Translations under genes and position numbers: made by a program
Source: Verrucomicrobium sp.
GTDB taxonomy: Bacteria; Verrucomicrobiota; Verrucomicrobiia; Methylacidiphilales; UBA1321
Direction: 5' to 3'
DNA length: 64,000 bases
Assembly (NCBI GenBank): GCA_017849585.1
Contig: JAFIGT010000035.1
Location: 1 to 64,000 of the forward strand
Shown here: in pieces, positions 36,387 to 49,900 of the stretch
How the letters are laid out: each line of letters begins with the position of its first letter
Position numbering within the stretch: position 1 is the first letter of the stretch
The notes under the pieces: model-generated
The model's input: the letters and a program-made list of their open reading frames with translations, nothing else
Database searches by the model: none
Told to the model about the DNA's origin: nothing

Positions 36387-37571
36387 ATGCCCCGAATCAT
36401 TCTCCACTCCGGTAAAGGTGGCGTCGGCAAGACGACGACCTCTGCCGCCACTGCCCTCGCTTGTGCCAAGTACGGCCACCGCACCATCGTTTTGTCCTTT
36501 GACCTCGCGCACAGCTTGTCGGACTCCTTTGATATTGATCGCGATCTTTTCGACCAGAACAAGGGTTTGCCTTTCAACGTTACGCCGAATCTCGACATTC
36601 AGGAAATCGATGTACAGGAGGAGCTCGAACGTCACTGGGGTGACGTCTACAAATACTTTGCCATGTTGCTGACCTCGTCCGGGGTCAAAGATGTTGTGGC
36701 CGAGGAAGTGGCTGTAATGCCCGGCATGGAAGATGTCATCTGTCTTCTCTATCTCAACCAGTATGTGAAGGAGGGCAAGTACGACGTCGTGGTGGTCGAT
36801 TGCCCGCCCACGAGCGAGTCGATCCGTTTTGTCAGCATGACCTCCACCATTGAGTGGTACATGGGCAAACGTTTCGGCATGGATCGCAATTTGCTCAAGC
36901 TCGCGCGCCCCCTCGCCAAGCTCGCCGATTACGGCGCATTGCCAGAGGACAGTTATTTCGAAGCGATCAAGAATCTCTTTCACCGCATCGAAGGGGTGGA
37001 AACCATCCTCGTCAATCCCGAGATCACCACCGTTCGTCTCGTCACCAATGCCGAGAAAATGGTCGTGCGCGAGACGCAGCGCGCGTTCATGTACTTCAGC
37101 ATGTACGGACTCACCACCGATGGCGTTGTGGTGAATCGACTGTTGCCGCAGGGCGACGAGTACTTCAAACAATGGGTTGTCACGCAGACCAAGCACCTCG
37201 GTGAAATCGAGGAATACTTCAATCCCGTGCCCGTCACCAAGGTGCCGCTTTTCCGTGACCAGGTGATCGGTCTCAAGCGGCTCGAAGAAGTGGGCGAAGT
37301 GCTCTTTGGCAAAAAGGACCCTGCGGAAATCCGCGTCAAGGGTTCCACCTTCCAATTCGAAAAGAAGGGCGCGAAGTACGTCTTGCGTCTTCCCATGCCG
37401 TTCGTGAACAAGGAAGCCATCGATCTTTCCCGACAGCATGACGACCTTTTTATCCGTATCGGCAGTTTTAAGCGGCACGTACCACTCCCCCGTGCCGTGG
37501 CCCGGCTCTCTGCAGAGGGTGCCGAGATGAAGAATGGGGAATTGCATGTAACCTTCGCTAAGGAGAAATAA
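36387..37571 (+). CDS. ArsA/Get3-family ATPase with C-terminal HSP20-like domain
   Basis: The 394-residue protein has the deviant Walker A of the SIMIBI class, SGKGGVGKTT (8-17). In place of the usual DPAHSLSD switch it has DLAHSLSD (39-46), and the usual DTAPTGHTLR is DCPPTSESIR. The C-terminal ~80 residues (VLRLPMPFVNKEAIDLSRQH onward) resemble the HSP20-like domain fused to many bacterial ArsA proteins. No arsenic gene is nearby, so arsenite export is unlikely. Get3-type proteins deliver tail-anchored membrane proteins. Here it lies 51 bp after MbtH and 2 bp before a small helical protein, in the NRPS operon. Confidence 0.9.
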   Translation: MPRIILHSGKGGVGKTTTSAATALACAKYGHRTIVLSFDLAHSLSDSFDIDRDLFDQNKGLPFNVTPNLDIQEIDVQEELERHWGDVYKYFAMLLTSSGVKDVVAEEVAVMPGMEDVICLLYLNQYVKEGKYDVVVVDCPPTSESIRFVSMTSTIEWYMGKRFGMDRNLLKLARPLAKLADYGALPEDSYFEAIKNLFHRIEGVETILVNPEITTVRLVTNAEKMVVRETQRAFMYFSMYGLTTDGVVVNRLLPQGDEYFKQWVVTQTKHLGEIEEYFNPVPVTKVPLFRDQVIGLKRLEEVGEVLFGKKDPAEIRVKGSTFQFEKKGAKYVLRLPMPFVNKEAIDLSRQHDDLFIRIGSFKRHVPLPRAVARLSAEGAEMKNGELHVTFAKEK

Positions 37572-37573
37572 CC

Positions 37574-37825
37574 ATGGCCACCGCTGAAAAAAAGGCACCC
37601 ACGCCTGAAGAGATCAAGACGTATTGCAAGGAAGCCTCGGAAAAGCTCGCCGCCCACCTCAAGGAAGGCGTCAAAGTCGGTTCGGAAGTCGGTCACATCA
37701 TTCACCGGAATGTCCTGACCGCGCAGAAGGAATTGCTCGAACACCACATCGGTCGTCTCGAGGCGCATCTGAAGAAATTGGATGCGGAATTGGAATCGGA
37801 AGCGCCTCGCGCCAAAAAGCGCTAA
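37574..37825 (+). CDS. small helical protein B of the NRPS operon
   Basis: The 83-residue protein has no known domain that I can name. It is helical throughout, with a coiled-coil-like block NVLTAQKELLEHHIGRLEAH followed by LKKLDAELE and a basic tail PRAKKR. It shares the pattern L-x-A-Q-x-E-x-L...E-x-x-L-x-x-L-D with the protein at 35789. The gene begins 2 bp after the ArsA stop, so it is probably translationally coupled to the ATPase. It could be a client, cofactor or adaptor of that ATPase; this is inference. Confidence 0.7.
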   Translation: MATAEKKAPTPEEIKTYCKEASEKLAAHLKEGVKVGSEVGHIIHRNVLTAQKELLEHHIGRLEAHLKKLDAELESEAPRAKKR

Positions 37826-37945
37826 GCCTCCGAAAGCCAGTCATTTCTCCGCCCGGTTTCCCTCACATTGATTTCCTCTTCCACTCTGGTGGGAGGGGAA
37901 GTCCGGGCGAGGAGGCGCGCGTCTCTCCTTCTTTTCTTCTCCACC

Positions 37946-40900
37946 ATGCGTTTATCCATCGGCCAGGAAGCGCTCTATTTTGAGCATCAGGCCAATCCGC
38001 ATTCCTTTGCTCTCAATGAGTGTACGTTGATGCGGTTGCGGTCGGAGGTCAACGTGACAGCGCTGCACCGCGCGCTGCAGCATCTCGTCGACCGGCACGA
38101 AAGTTTGCGCACCCATTTTCGCCTTACGGGGAAGGGTGTGGAAGCGATCGTCTCCCCGCGCGCGGAGGTCGATTTCCGTGCCATCGATGCCCGCGTCGGG
38201 GGCGAATCGGCTGTCGATGCCGATTTGGTGGCGCTTCAGAACCGGCAATTCGATTTGGAGCGGGACTCCCTCTTTTGCGCGCGGTTGTGGAGTCTTTCAC
38301 CGACCGATCACCGGCTGCTCTTTCTCTACCATCATCTTATCATCGATGGTTGGTCGTACTGGCTGTTTTTGGAAGAGTTGCGCGAACTCTATCGAAGTGA
38401 GTGCAGGGGTGAACCCCATCGACTGCCTCCGGTGGAGGAGCAGTACGAAAACTACGTTCACGCGCAGGAGGAATTTCTTGCGAGCCCCAAGATTGCCGCG
38501 TTGGCCGCCTATTGGGAAAAGAAACTGGCCGACGCTCCCCTGCAACTGAACCTGCCAACAGATCATCCCCGGTCCATGGATACGGATCACCGGGGCGATA
38601 GCGTGGGGGTCACCCTGTCGCCGGAACTCAGTGCCGCGTTGAGTGGACTCGCTGCCAGTCGCCGTACCAGTCTTTACACGCTCTTGCTGGCTGCCTACCA
38701 GTCGCTGATCCATCGCTACACGGGCCAGACAGACATGGCGATAACGTCGCCCGTCCACGGACGAAACGACAAGCGGTGGAATCAACTCGTGGGTTATTTC
38801 GTCAACCAGATCGTCCTGCGCGGACAACCTTCTGCGACGATATCATTCGAGGAATTCTGGACGCAGATCCGGACAACGGTTTTTGGCGCTTACAAGCATG
38901 CCGCCTATCCGTTTCCGCTAATGGTTCGCCGGGCGGCGCAACAGCAACGATCACGCTCCGCCATGGCGCAGATTTCCTTCGTGTATCAAAAAAGCCAGTT
39001 TCGGGATGAAGATCTGTTGCTCGTTTATCCCGGTGCAACGACGGATGACCGCGTTGATTTTGCCGGGCTGAATGCCTCGGGCATTATTCCACCGCAAAAG
39101 CCCTGCCAGTCGGAAATCGGTCTCATCGTTTCTGAAGCAAGACAGTCGTTGCGGCTACAGTTTACTTACCAGACGGCACTTTTCGAAGCGGTCACGATCC
39201 GCCGTTTCGCTGCGCATTTTCAAGAGATGCTGGAGGCGATTGTCCGCGATCCCTCGCAGCCTCTCGGAAAGTTGGGCGAGCTGGCCGATCTGCCGCGCCG
39301 GTCTCCGAAAGCAATGCCTGCAGTGATGCCGTCGTCCAAGTCGAGGACGGTCACCACGATGCTCGATCTCTTCGCGACGGCATGCGAACACCACGCGGCG
39401 CGGGTTGCGGTGGAATGCGATGGCGCTGTTCTCACCTATAAGGAACTCGATGCGTACAGCACCCGGCTTGCGCGATACTTGCGCACGGTGGGGGTGACTC
39501 GCGACGTCGTGGTCGGCTTGCTCGTCGAACGATCGCTGGAGGCAATTGTCGCCATGCTTGCCATTCAAAAAGCAGGCGGGGCCTATGTGCCACTCTCCCC
39601 GGATTATCCCAAGGACCGGCTGGAATATCTAGTGCAGGATGCGGGCGTGCGCGTGATTGTGACCACACCTGCAGACCGGCGACCTCTCGATCTTCCGGTT
39701 TGCTGGGTGGATCTGACGACGATCCCGGAGACGGTTCCGTCCAGCGTGGAGCTGCCCATACCCCACTCCTTGCAGGCGGCTTATGTCATCTACACTTCCG
39801 GCTCCACTGGAAAACCAAAGGGCGTCGTGGTGTCGCAAGGAAGCCTTGCGGCGTTGACTCATTCCATGATGCAGGGGCAGCGTCTTCATGCCGACTCGCG
39901 TATGTTGCAGATGACTTCGCTGACATTCGATGTGGTGGGTGCGGAACTCTATCCCACACTGCATAGTGGCGGGCGGCTTGTCATCCCGTCCCGCAGTGAG
40001 CTGCTGCCGGGACTGCCCACTGTGCAATTAATGGAGAGGGCAAAGATCACGCACTTTGTATGCACGCCTTCCGCGCTGTCACTTCTGCCCTATCGCGATC
40101 TGCCTTCGCTGGAAGTAGTCATCGTGGGTGGCGAAGTCATTTCGCCTGCCTTGAAAGAACGCTGGAGCGCGCGCCATTGTCTTATCAACGCCTATGGTCC
40201 CACGGAAACGACCATCATCGCCACAGCCGCGGAGGCCCCGCCCTCCGGAGAATTGCCGCCGATTGGCAAGCCGCTCGAAGAGGTGACTGTTTATGTGCTC
40301 GATGAAAATCTTCTGCCGCTGCCGCCCGGTGAACGCGGGGAAATTTGCATTGGCGGGGCGGGCGTTGCGCGCGGTTACTGTAATCGTTCCGATGTCACGG
40401 CTGCACATTTCGTGCCCGATCCTTTCAGTCCACTGCCCGGGGCGCGGATGTATCGTTCCGGCGATCTGGGGTACTGGCGGGAAGATGGCCAGCTTGAATT
40501 CCTGGGCCGTATTGATCAGCAGGTAAAGATCCACGGTCATCGCATTGAGCTGGGAGAAATCGAAGCCATCCTGCTTGAGCACGAGGCCATCACGGCGGCT
40601 GCAGTTGTTGTCCGCAAAAACCAGCGCGACGAAAACGAACTGGTTGCTTTTCTTTGCGCGACGCATGCGGAGGACTGGCGCGCGTATCTCGAGACACGAC
40701 TTCCTTTTTACATGGTCCCCGCTGCCTTTACAGAGTTGGAGATCATGCCGATCACCAGCCATGGCAAGATCGACCGTCAGAAATTACAGGAGATGCCGGT
40801 GTCGGACAGGCCGCCGGTTGCCAAGACTCCTCCGGAAACCGCGATGGAGAAACGCATCGCGGCGGTTTGGTCAGAAATGTTGCAGGTGGAGAATATCGGG

Positions 40901-43900
40901 CGGCACGATCATTTTTTTGCGCTGGGCGGCCACTCCCTGCTGGCCATTCGCGTAGCGGGACGAATTGGAGCGGATCTTTCGCTCGATATTCCCCGGACGT
41001 TGCGTGAATTTCTGGCTAATCCTGTCCTCTCGGAATGGGCTCGGCGGTTGGAGACGCTGCAAGCACCGGAGTCTGCCACGCCGAACGAGGTGCCGCTCGT
41101 GCATGAGGCGAACCGCGCCCACACGCCACTCTCGTTTGTTCAGGAGCAGCTTTGGTTTGTCAATCAACTCGACCCCGGCAATACGGCATACAACACGCCG
41201 TTTGCCCTGCGTTTACAGGGATCTCTTGATATCGACGCCCTTGCGCGCTCGGTCGATACGCTTGCGCAGCGACACGCCTCGTTGCGCACCTGTTTTCAGG
41301 CGAGTGGTACCGAACTGCAGCAGAAGGTTGTCGATTTGCACCTCCCGCTTGAGCAGGTTGCGTTGAGCGGGGAAACGGTTGAAGCGCGTCTTGCCGAAGC
41401 AACGGCCCATGTGCGCACGGTGCTCCAGCGACCGTTTGATCTGCGCACCGCGCCGCTGCATCGTGCGGTTCTCTATCCGTTGGCCCTGGATGATCATCTC
41501 TTGTTGGCGGAATTTCATCATATCATTGCGGATGGCTGGTCTTTCGGGATTTATCAGCGCGAACTCGCTGCGCTCTATGCCGATTTTTCCGCAGGCCGCA
41601 CGCCAGAGCTGCCATCTCTGCCGGTGCAATACAGCGATTTCGCTGCCTGGCAGCGCGAACGCCTTTCCAGCGAGCGATTGCAACAGCTCAACGACTACTG
41701 GCTGAAGCAGCTGGCGGACACCACGCCAACAGAATTGCCGTGGGACTATGCCCGTCCCGCGGTGCAGACATTTCAGGGCGCCATGTACCGCGGTCGTATC
41801 GAGCCCGCGTTGCTGGTGCGTTTGAAGCAGCTTGCGCGCGAGGAAAATGCCAGTCTCTATATGGCCTTGCTCGCGGCGTTCAACATTCTGTTGCATCGCT
41901 ACAGTGGGCAGGAGGATATCCTGGTCGGCTCGCCGCATGCCAACCGTCTGAGGCCTGAGGTGGAAGGGGTGATTGGTGCTTTTGCCAATGTGCTGGTCCT
42001 GCGTTCGCGTCCGACGCCGGACGAGTCGTACCGGCGCTTGCTCGCGGCCACGCGCGACACGGCCAATGCCGCATTTGCGCATCAGGAATTGCCGTTTGAA
42101 AAGCTGGTCAACCAACTCGGTCTCGAACGCGATCTCAGCCGCAATCCGCTCATTCAGGTCGTATTCGCCCTGCAGAATGCCGGCGGACAGGAGGCGTTGT
42201 GGCCGGGGTTGACGGTTCAGGAATTTGACGTTCCCGTTGACTCCACCCGTGTCGATCTGGAATGTCACGTTTGTGAGAAGGACGATGCAGCGGAAATAAT
42301 ATTCGTCTACAACACAGCCTTGTTTGCTCCGGCTACGATCGAGCGCCTCACCCGTTACTGGCTCTCTTTGATGGAGTCCATTGCAGAGACTCCCGACCGG
42401 CCTATTAAACAACTGGCCATGATGGATGCCGCTGAACGGCAGCGGGCGCTGGACTGGTCGCGTGGGGTGAAGGTGCGCGAGCGCGCGGGTGCGGGGCAGA
42501 CGCTGACGGCACTGCTGGAATATGCCGTGTTGGAGCACCCGCTCCAGAGCGCAGTGGAGTGCGATGGTGTCGCAATGAATTATCAGGATTTGCACATCGA
42601 AGCCAACAAGCTGGCGCGTTATCTCGTCGAGACACACGGGATCAAATCCGAACGCCGCGTGGGTGTGCTCATGGGACGTTCGATCGAATCGGTGCTGGCG
42701 TTTCTGTCCATTCAAAAAGCGGGTGGTGTCTATGTGCCGCTCGATCCAGATTATCCGGTCGCGCGATTGGAATTCCTGATCGCGGATGCCGGACTCGATT
42801 TGATTCTGACCGGAGAAAATAGCTCGCCGAAATTGACTCTTCCGTCACAGGTGACCTGTCTTGCGCTGAGCGAAGCACGCGCACAGTGTGCGGATGAAAC
42901 CGGCATGCCTCTGCCGCTGCGTTGCCAGGGAGAAAATGCAGCGTACATGATCTATACCTCTGGCACGACAGGGCAACCGAAGGGCGTCGTCGTCCCGCAT
43001 GCTGGCATTGTCAACACGGTTCTGGCGATGGTGCGGGATTTCGGGCTCAAGCCCGGCATGCGTTTCTACCATTTTTGCTCGCTCAGCTTTGACCCTTCCC
43101 TGGTGGAGATCGCGGGTTCCCTCGCTTCAGGAGCGACGTTGGTGATTGGTCGGAAGGACGAGACTGCGCCCGGTGAACCGCTCTGGCGTTTCCTCAGCCA
43201 ACAGCGCGTCACGCATTTACAAATCACTCCCTCGGCGCTCGCCTTTGTGCCGTGCCGGAAATGGCCGGAGTTGAAATTGGTGATCACGGGCGGAGAAAGT
43301 CTCCCGCAAGCTCTGGCGCTGCGCTGGCGCGAGCACGCGCGGATGATTAATGCATATGGCCCCACCGAGGTGTCCGTCTGTGCGACCCTCACGGATGCGT
43401 GGAAAAGTGCCACGCCTCCGATTGGTTTCCCACTGCCTAATACGCAGGTGTACATTCTCGATGCGACGTTGCAACCGGTTCCATCTGGTGTGCGTGGCGA
43501 GATTTACATTGGTGGCGCTGGAGTGGCTCGCGGGTATCATCAGCGGCCCGAGTTGACCGCCGAACGTTTTATTCCCGATCCGTTTTCCACCCAACCCGGT
43601 GCACGTCTCTACCGCACGGGCGATCAGGGACGTTGGCTCACGGACGGGCAAATTGAATTTCTCGGTCGCATTGACACTCAGGTGAAACTGCGCGGATTCC
43701 GCATCGAGCTTGGCGAAATTGAAGCGATATTGCTCGATCTGCCGGAAGTGCAGGATGCCGCCGTGATAGTGGCCACCGGCGCTCATTCGGAAAGCCTGGT
43801 GGGCTTCATTGCGGTGGGAGATCTCACTGGCAAGGATCAACTGCCGGACGAATACCTGCGACATCTGCGCGCGCTCTTGCCAACCCATTTGGTGCCTAAC

Positions 43901-46900
43901 GCACTTTATCTGATCGAGACGCTGCCCAGCACCCCAAATGGCAAGGTGGATCGAGCACGACTCATCCGCATGGCGGCGACACGCATGGCGGCGAAATCAT
44001 TCTCCGCGCCGTCGACTCCGATGGAACAGCGTGTCGCGGCGATCTGGAGCGAGGCGTTGGGTGTTGCACGTGTGGGCCGCGAGGACAGCTTCTTCGCGTT
44101 GGGCGGTCACTCGTTGCTCGCCACCCGCGTACTGGCCCGCTTGCAGGAAGACATTCCGCTGGATGTAGCGTCGGCATTGAAGAACTTTTTCCGGTATCCA
44201 ACGCTGGCGGAATTTTCCGCCGCATTGGAAACGAATGCGGAGACGGCGGACGATATTCCCTGCGAGCCGGGCCGGACCACCGCACCGCTGTCCTTCGCGC
44301 AACAACGGTTGTGGTTCCTGCATCAACTCTTCCCGCTCGACGTTTCGTACAACGTGCCGATTCAGTTCCGTCTGCGCGGGGCGATTTCGGACGAGGCGCT
44401 GACAGCGGCGGTGCAGGAGCTGATCGATCGGCACAGTATCCTTCGCACACGTTTTCGTCCCGATGGGCGCGGCGGCGCGATCCAGGAAATTGCGCCTTCC
44501 ATGCGCGCTCGCATTGAGAAACTGACCTTCTCCAAGAACGGTTTCACCGATGCGGGAGAGTGGGCGAATCATCATGCTTCCGCGTTTATTCAGGTCCCCT
44601 TCGATCTGGAGAAGGGGCCGCTGTTCCGCATGCAGTGCCTGCATCTTGGTGAAGGGGAATATCGTTTCGTTTGCTGCCTGCACCACATCATCTTCGACGG
44701 CTGGTCGGCTCCAATTTTCATCAACGAACTCTTTGACAATCTCGATCTGAAGCTGGGATTCAAACTCGTTACGCGTCCTCCGTTGCCCGTGCAATACGCG
44801 GACTTTGCCGCATGGGAACGTCAACCTGCACAAGAATCGCGCTGGCTCTCGGCGCTCGAATACTGGCGGCAACAGTTGCGGGATCTTCCCGCGCTCGAGT
44901 TGCCGGGGGATCACCCGCGTCAGGCAGCTCCGAGTGGTCGCGCCGGTCGTCTCTACTTCGAAATTCCGGCGGAAGTGCTGACAAAGCTTGAAATGCTGAC
45001 TCGTCAGTCCGAGGCGACCACTTATATGGGATTCTTGGCCGCGTTCCAATTTCTGCTCGGACGTTGGAGTGGGCAGGATGATTTTTCAGTCGGCACGGCG
45101 GTGGCCAATCGTAACCAGAAGGAATTGCAGAATCTGGTCGGCTTCTTTGTGAACAGTCTCGTGTTGCGGGCTGATCTGCGGGGGGCGGTGTCCTTCACGG
45201 AACTTCTGGCTCGCGTCCGCACCACGGCGCGCGATGCCTTTGCGCATCAGGAAATGCCATTCGAGCGGTTGGTGGAAGAACTGCATCCGAACCGGGAACT
45301 GTTCAATCCGCTTTTTCAGGTGGTCTGTGTCTTGCAGCAACCCCAGCAGGTGCATTACGAACGGACGCATTTCCTGGCAGACTGGGTGGCTCCGGAAGTC
45401 CCGCTGGCCCGCGTTGATATTGAACTTCACCTCTTCGCGCACGACAACGGTTTTTCCGGCGGGCTGGTCTATGATCGTGCCTTATTCGAACCTGAAACGA
45501 TCGAACAACTGGCGGCGCAATATGTCCGCTTGCTGGAAAAAATTGTTGCGGCACCGAACCGGCCCTTGCGGGAATTTGATCTGCGCACCGAAAAGGAAAT
45601 TCGCAATGGAAGCCCGTCGTCCCCTGCGGCGGCGGAGCCCGTATCCAGCGACTTTACCCAGCGCTTCTCCCTCGTCGCAGCCATCCATCCGGACCGCGTG
45701 GCACTTGAGGATAAGGATCGGTGCCTCTCCTATGGCGAGCTCGATGTGTTGACCGACCGTGTCGCCCGACGCCTGCAACAACGTGGCGTAGGTCCCGAGA
45801 CAATCGTCGGCGTGATGATGGATCGCAGCATCGAAGTGGTAGCCGCCATACTCGCCATCATGAAAGCGGGGGGTGCCTATGTGCCGCTCGACCGGAATTA
45901 TCCACCCGACCGGCTTGCGTTCATTGTGCGCGATATCGACCTGCAATACATCGTGACGGAGGGGCGTTCCCTGCCGGTGGAAGGTCGAATGATGGAATGG
46001 CTCGATTGGTCTTCACTTGCGGCGCCAGATGGTGGGAGGGGATCGGATAAAGGGTTTGCAGCGGCGGTGCTGCATCCTCAACAGGCGGCCTACCTGATTT
46101 ATACTTCCGGTTCCACCGGGTTGCCCAAGGGCGTTGTGGCAACCCAGGCGAGTCTGTGCGCTTCCATGGCGGCGCAAGCCGATGCGTACCGGATGGGGCC
46201 GGAATCGCGCATGCTACAAAATGCCTCACTCAATTTTGATGCGTCGGTTTTGGAAATTTTCAGTGCACTCTGGTCTGGCGCACGATTGGTCATCCCGGAA
46301 AAGAACGCGCGAATTCCCGGCCCGGAAATGATTCGGACCCTCCGACGGCATGCCGTGACGCACTTGGTCATTACGCCATCCGCGCTGGTTTCGCTTCCGG
46401 AAGCGGAGTTGCCCGAACTCCAGGTCATCGTCTGTGGTGGCGAGGCCTTACCGCAATCGGTCATCACCACGTGGAAACCGGGTCGCCTCCTGATCAACGG
46501 CTATGGGCCCACCGAGACGACAGTTTGCGTATCGATCGCCTCCGAATGGGAATGGAATCGCCGCGCTCCGATCGGTCGTCCACTGCCCACTACGCAACTT
46601 TATATTCTCGACGAGGAATTGCGGCCCGTGCCGGTCGGCGCACGCGGAGAGTTATACATCGGCGGGGCTCTCGTCACGCGGGGCTATCTGAATCGTCCGG
46701 ATGTCACCGCCGAGTACTTCATTCCCGATCCCTTCAGCGGTGAGCCGGGCGCGCGCCTGTACCGTAGTGGCGATTTGGGGCGCTGGCGTGCAGATGGGCA
46801 GATTGATTTTCTAGGACGCCGCGACGATCAGGTCAAGGTGCGCGGATTTCGTATCGAGCTCAGTGAAATCGAAGCTGCATTGCACGAGCATCCGAGCGTC

Positions 46901-49900
46901 AAGGAAGCCATCGTACTCCTGCGTGACAATGCACGGCAGGAACGCGAAATCGCCGCCTATGTCGTGGCCAAACCCGACGGGGAGCGATTGCAATCCGAGC
47001 GCGTGGGTGCGTGGCGACAACTGTACGACGACGTCATCGACAAGACGAGCCAAGCCGCCGATCCGGAACTCGATATTGTCGGCTGGAACAGTAGCTATGA
47101 CGGTCGTCCGCTGCCCGCCGTCGAGATGCGCGAATGGCGCGACCGCACCGTCGCGCAGATTCTCGCGTTGCAACCGCGGCGCGTGCTGGAAATCGGTTGC
47201 GGCACCGGTCTGCTGCTTTTGCCCACCGCTCCGCATGTCGAGGCCTATTGGGGTGTCGATTTTTCTGCTGCCTCACTGAAACGTGTGGGAGCGTCCGTGG
47301 AGCGCAAGGGCTGGAAGCACGTCCACTTGCTGAACCGTCGTGCGGACGAACTGGAAGATCTCACAGCGGAACACTTCGATCTCGTTGTCATCAATTCCGT
47401 CATTCAATATTTCCCGAGCAACGACTACATGCTCAAGGTGCTTGAGCGGCTCATTGCCATGCTGCCGGACGGTGCGCGTTTGTTCCTCGGCGACGTGCGT
47501 AATCTCGAGTTGCTTGCCACCATGCAGGCCTCGGTGGAATGGAGTCATGCGGCGGACGATTGCACACGCGAGGAACTGGCGCGTCGGGTGCGTCGCAAGG
47601 TGGAGGCGGAGACGGAGCTCTCCTTCAGTCCCGGCTGGATGCTGGCTCTGCCGGAACAGATCGAGCGCATTCATTCGGTCGATTTGCGCTGGCGGCGCAT
47701 GCCGTTCGCCAATGAACTTTCCAAGTTCCGCTACGATGCGGTCCTGCAGATTGGTCCTGCCACAGGCAGCCCTGTGCGGTCGTGGGAAACACTGGAGGTC
47801 GTTGCACCTGTGACGAGTCAGGCCCTCGCGCAGGATTTGGAAATCGCCGCTTGGGTGGAAGGCCGTAGCGAATGGGGAACCGCCGCGAGGACCGTGGGCG
47901 AATTCCGCAAGCTGCTCACAGCACACACACGTGCGCTGCAGTCGGACGATCTTGCGATCATCACCGGAACACGTTCACATGAAACCGCTCGCGAGCTGAC
48001 GAACAATCCGCTCCGAGCGCATATCACGCGGCAAGCGCAGGCCGATCTGCGCCGCTATCTGGAAGAGCGTTTGCCCGCGCACATGATCCCGTCGACGCTA
48101 TGCGTGCTTGATCATTTTCCCGTGAACCGCAGTGGCAAGGTGGATCGCGCCATGCTGCGCCAGATCGATGAGGACCGCCACGATGGCACGGTGATCGAAC
48201 CGCCCGCCACGGAGATGGAACGTCTCGTCGCCAAGGTATGGTCGGAACTTTTGCAAATCGAGGCGATCGGTCGTCACGACAATTTCTTTTCACTCGGCGG
48301 ACACTCCTTGCTCGCGATGCGGGTCATTGGTCGCTTGCAGGATTTGATCGATGTCGACGTTTCGACGGTGCTGCAGAGTTTCTTCGCCCGGCCCACGCTG
48401 GCCGAGTTTGCCCGCGAGCTGGAGCCCACCGCGCAGACCCGCGCCGTGTCGCGCATTCTTCCCGGCACGGCGTCGGGCGACATCCCGCTATCGTATGCGC
48501 AACAACGGTTATGGTTCCTGGAAAAATTATTCCCGGGACAGACCGCGTATCAATCGCCTTTCGGTCTGCGCATGACGGGCGCTATTCCCGCTGACTGTGT
48601 CCGGCAGGCCATGCAGGCGGTTTTGGATCGCCACAGTGCGTTGCGGACCATTTTTGCGACGCGACAAGGCCGCGCTGTGCAACTCGTGCAGGAGAACGTG
48701 GTCCTGCCCTTTTCCTTCGAGAGCTGGAATGGACAAGGCGACGCGCAAGCGTGGTTGCAAGCGCAGGCGAATGTGTTCATCCGCAAGCCGATCAATCTCG
48801 AGCGCGATCCGCTGATCAAGACGAAGTGGTTCCAGCTTCACGAAGGAGAACAGGTGTTGCTCTGCTCGATCCATCACATTGCCTTCGATGGGTGGTCGGC
48901 CCCGATTTTATTGAACGAATTTTTAAGCAATCTCGATGGTCTCCTCAGCGGGGCATTGCCGTTGCGTCCGCCCCTGGCCGTTCAATACAGCGACTATGCC
49001 GCCTGGGAGCGTTCACCGGAGCAAGAGAAGCGCTGGGGCGAATCGGCAACTCATTGGCGCGAAGCGCTCGCCGGTTGCGAGCCGTTGCGATTGCCGCAGG
49101 AAGGCGAACCTGCTGGCGAAGCTGGGCTGGTAAAAATTAAAATTTCCCGCGAAGTGTCCACGGCGCTGCGCGAGCTTGGCCAGCGGCACGGCGCTTCGCT
49201 TTTCATGACATTGCTTGCCGCGTTCGACGTACTTCTGTCCCGTTGGAGCGGGCAGGAACGATTCCTCATCGGTACCGGCATTGCCAATCGGCACCAGAAA
49301 GAGTTGCAGGAACTGGTCGGCTTTTTCGTGAACAGTCTGCCGTTGCCCGCAGATCTGTCCGGCCAGCCGACGTTCAACGAATTGCTCACCCGCACGCGCG
49401 ATACGGTGCGCACCGCTTTTGCGCATCAGGAAATTCCCTTTGAGCGGCTCGTGCAGGAATTGCAACCCGAGCGCACACTGCGCAATCCGCTCTTCCAAGT
49501 CGTCTTCCTTTTGCAAGATACACCGCCCGATCGCTGGCCGATCTCCCATTTCCAGATCGAGCCGTACGCGCTCGAATGGACGACTACGCGCATGGATTTG
49601 GAGTTGCATCTGAGCGATGCCGAAGAGGGGATTCACGGCGTCATGTATTACGACCGCTCGCTTTTTTCCAGCGGAACAATGGAACGCGTGGCACATCAGT
49701 TGGAGCGGATTTTACAACAGGTCGCGGTTGCGCCTGATCAACCGCTTTCGGAGATTCGTCTCATCGACGATCAGGAGCGAGACCGCTTGCTCCAACAGGG
49801 TAGTCAGAACGAAACGGCCACCAGCGTCCGCTCCATTTTGGAAGTGTGGAATGAGACAATCCGACTTCATTCCGACCATGTCAGCGTGCATTGCGGCGAA

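Noticed and set aside
36387-37571. arsenite-pump ATPase
   Set aside because: No arsB, arsC, arsR or arsD nearby, and the fused HSP20-like domain and NRPS context do not fit arsenic efflux.
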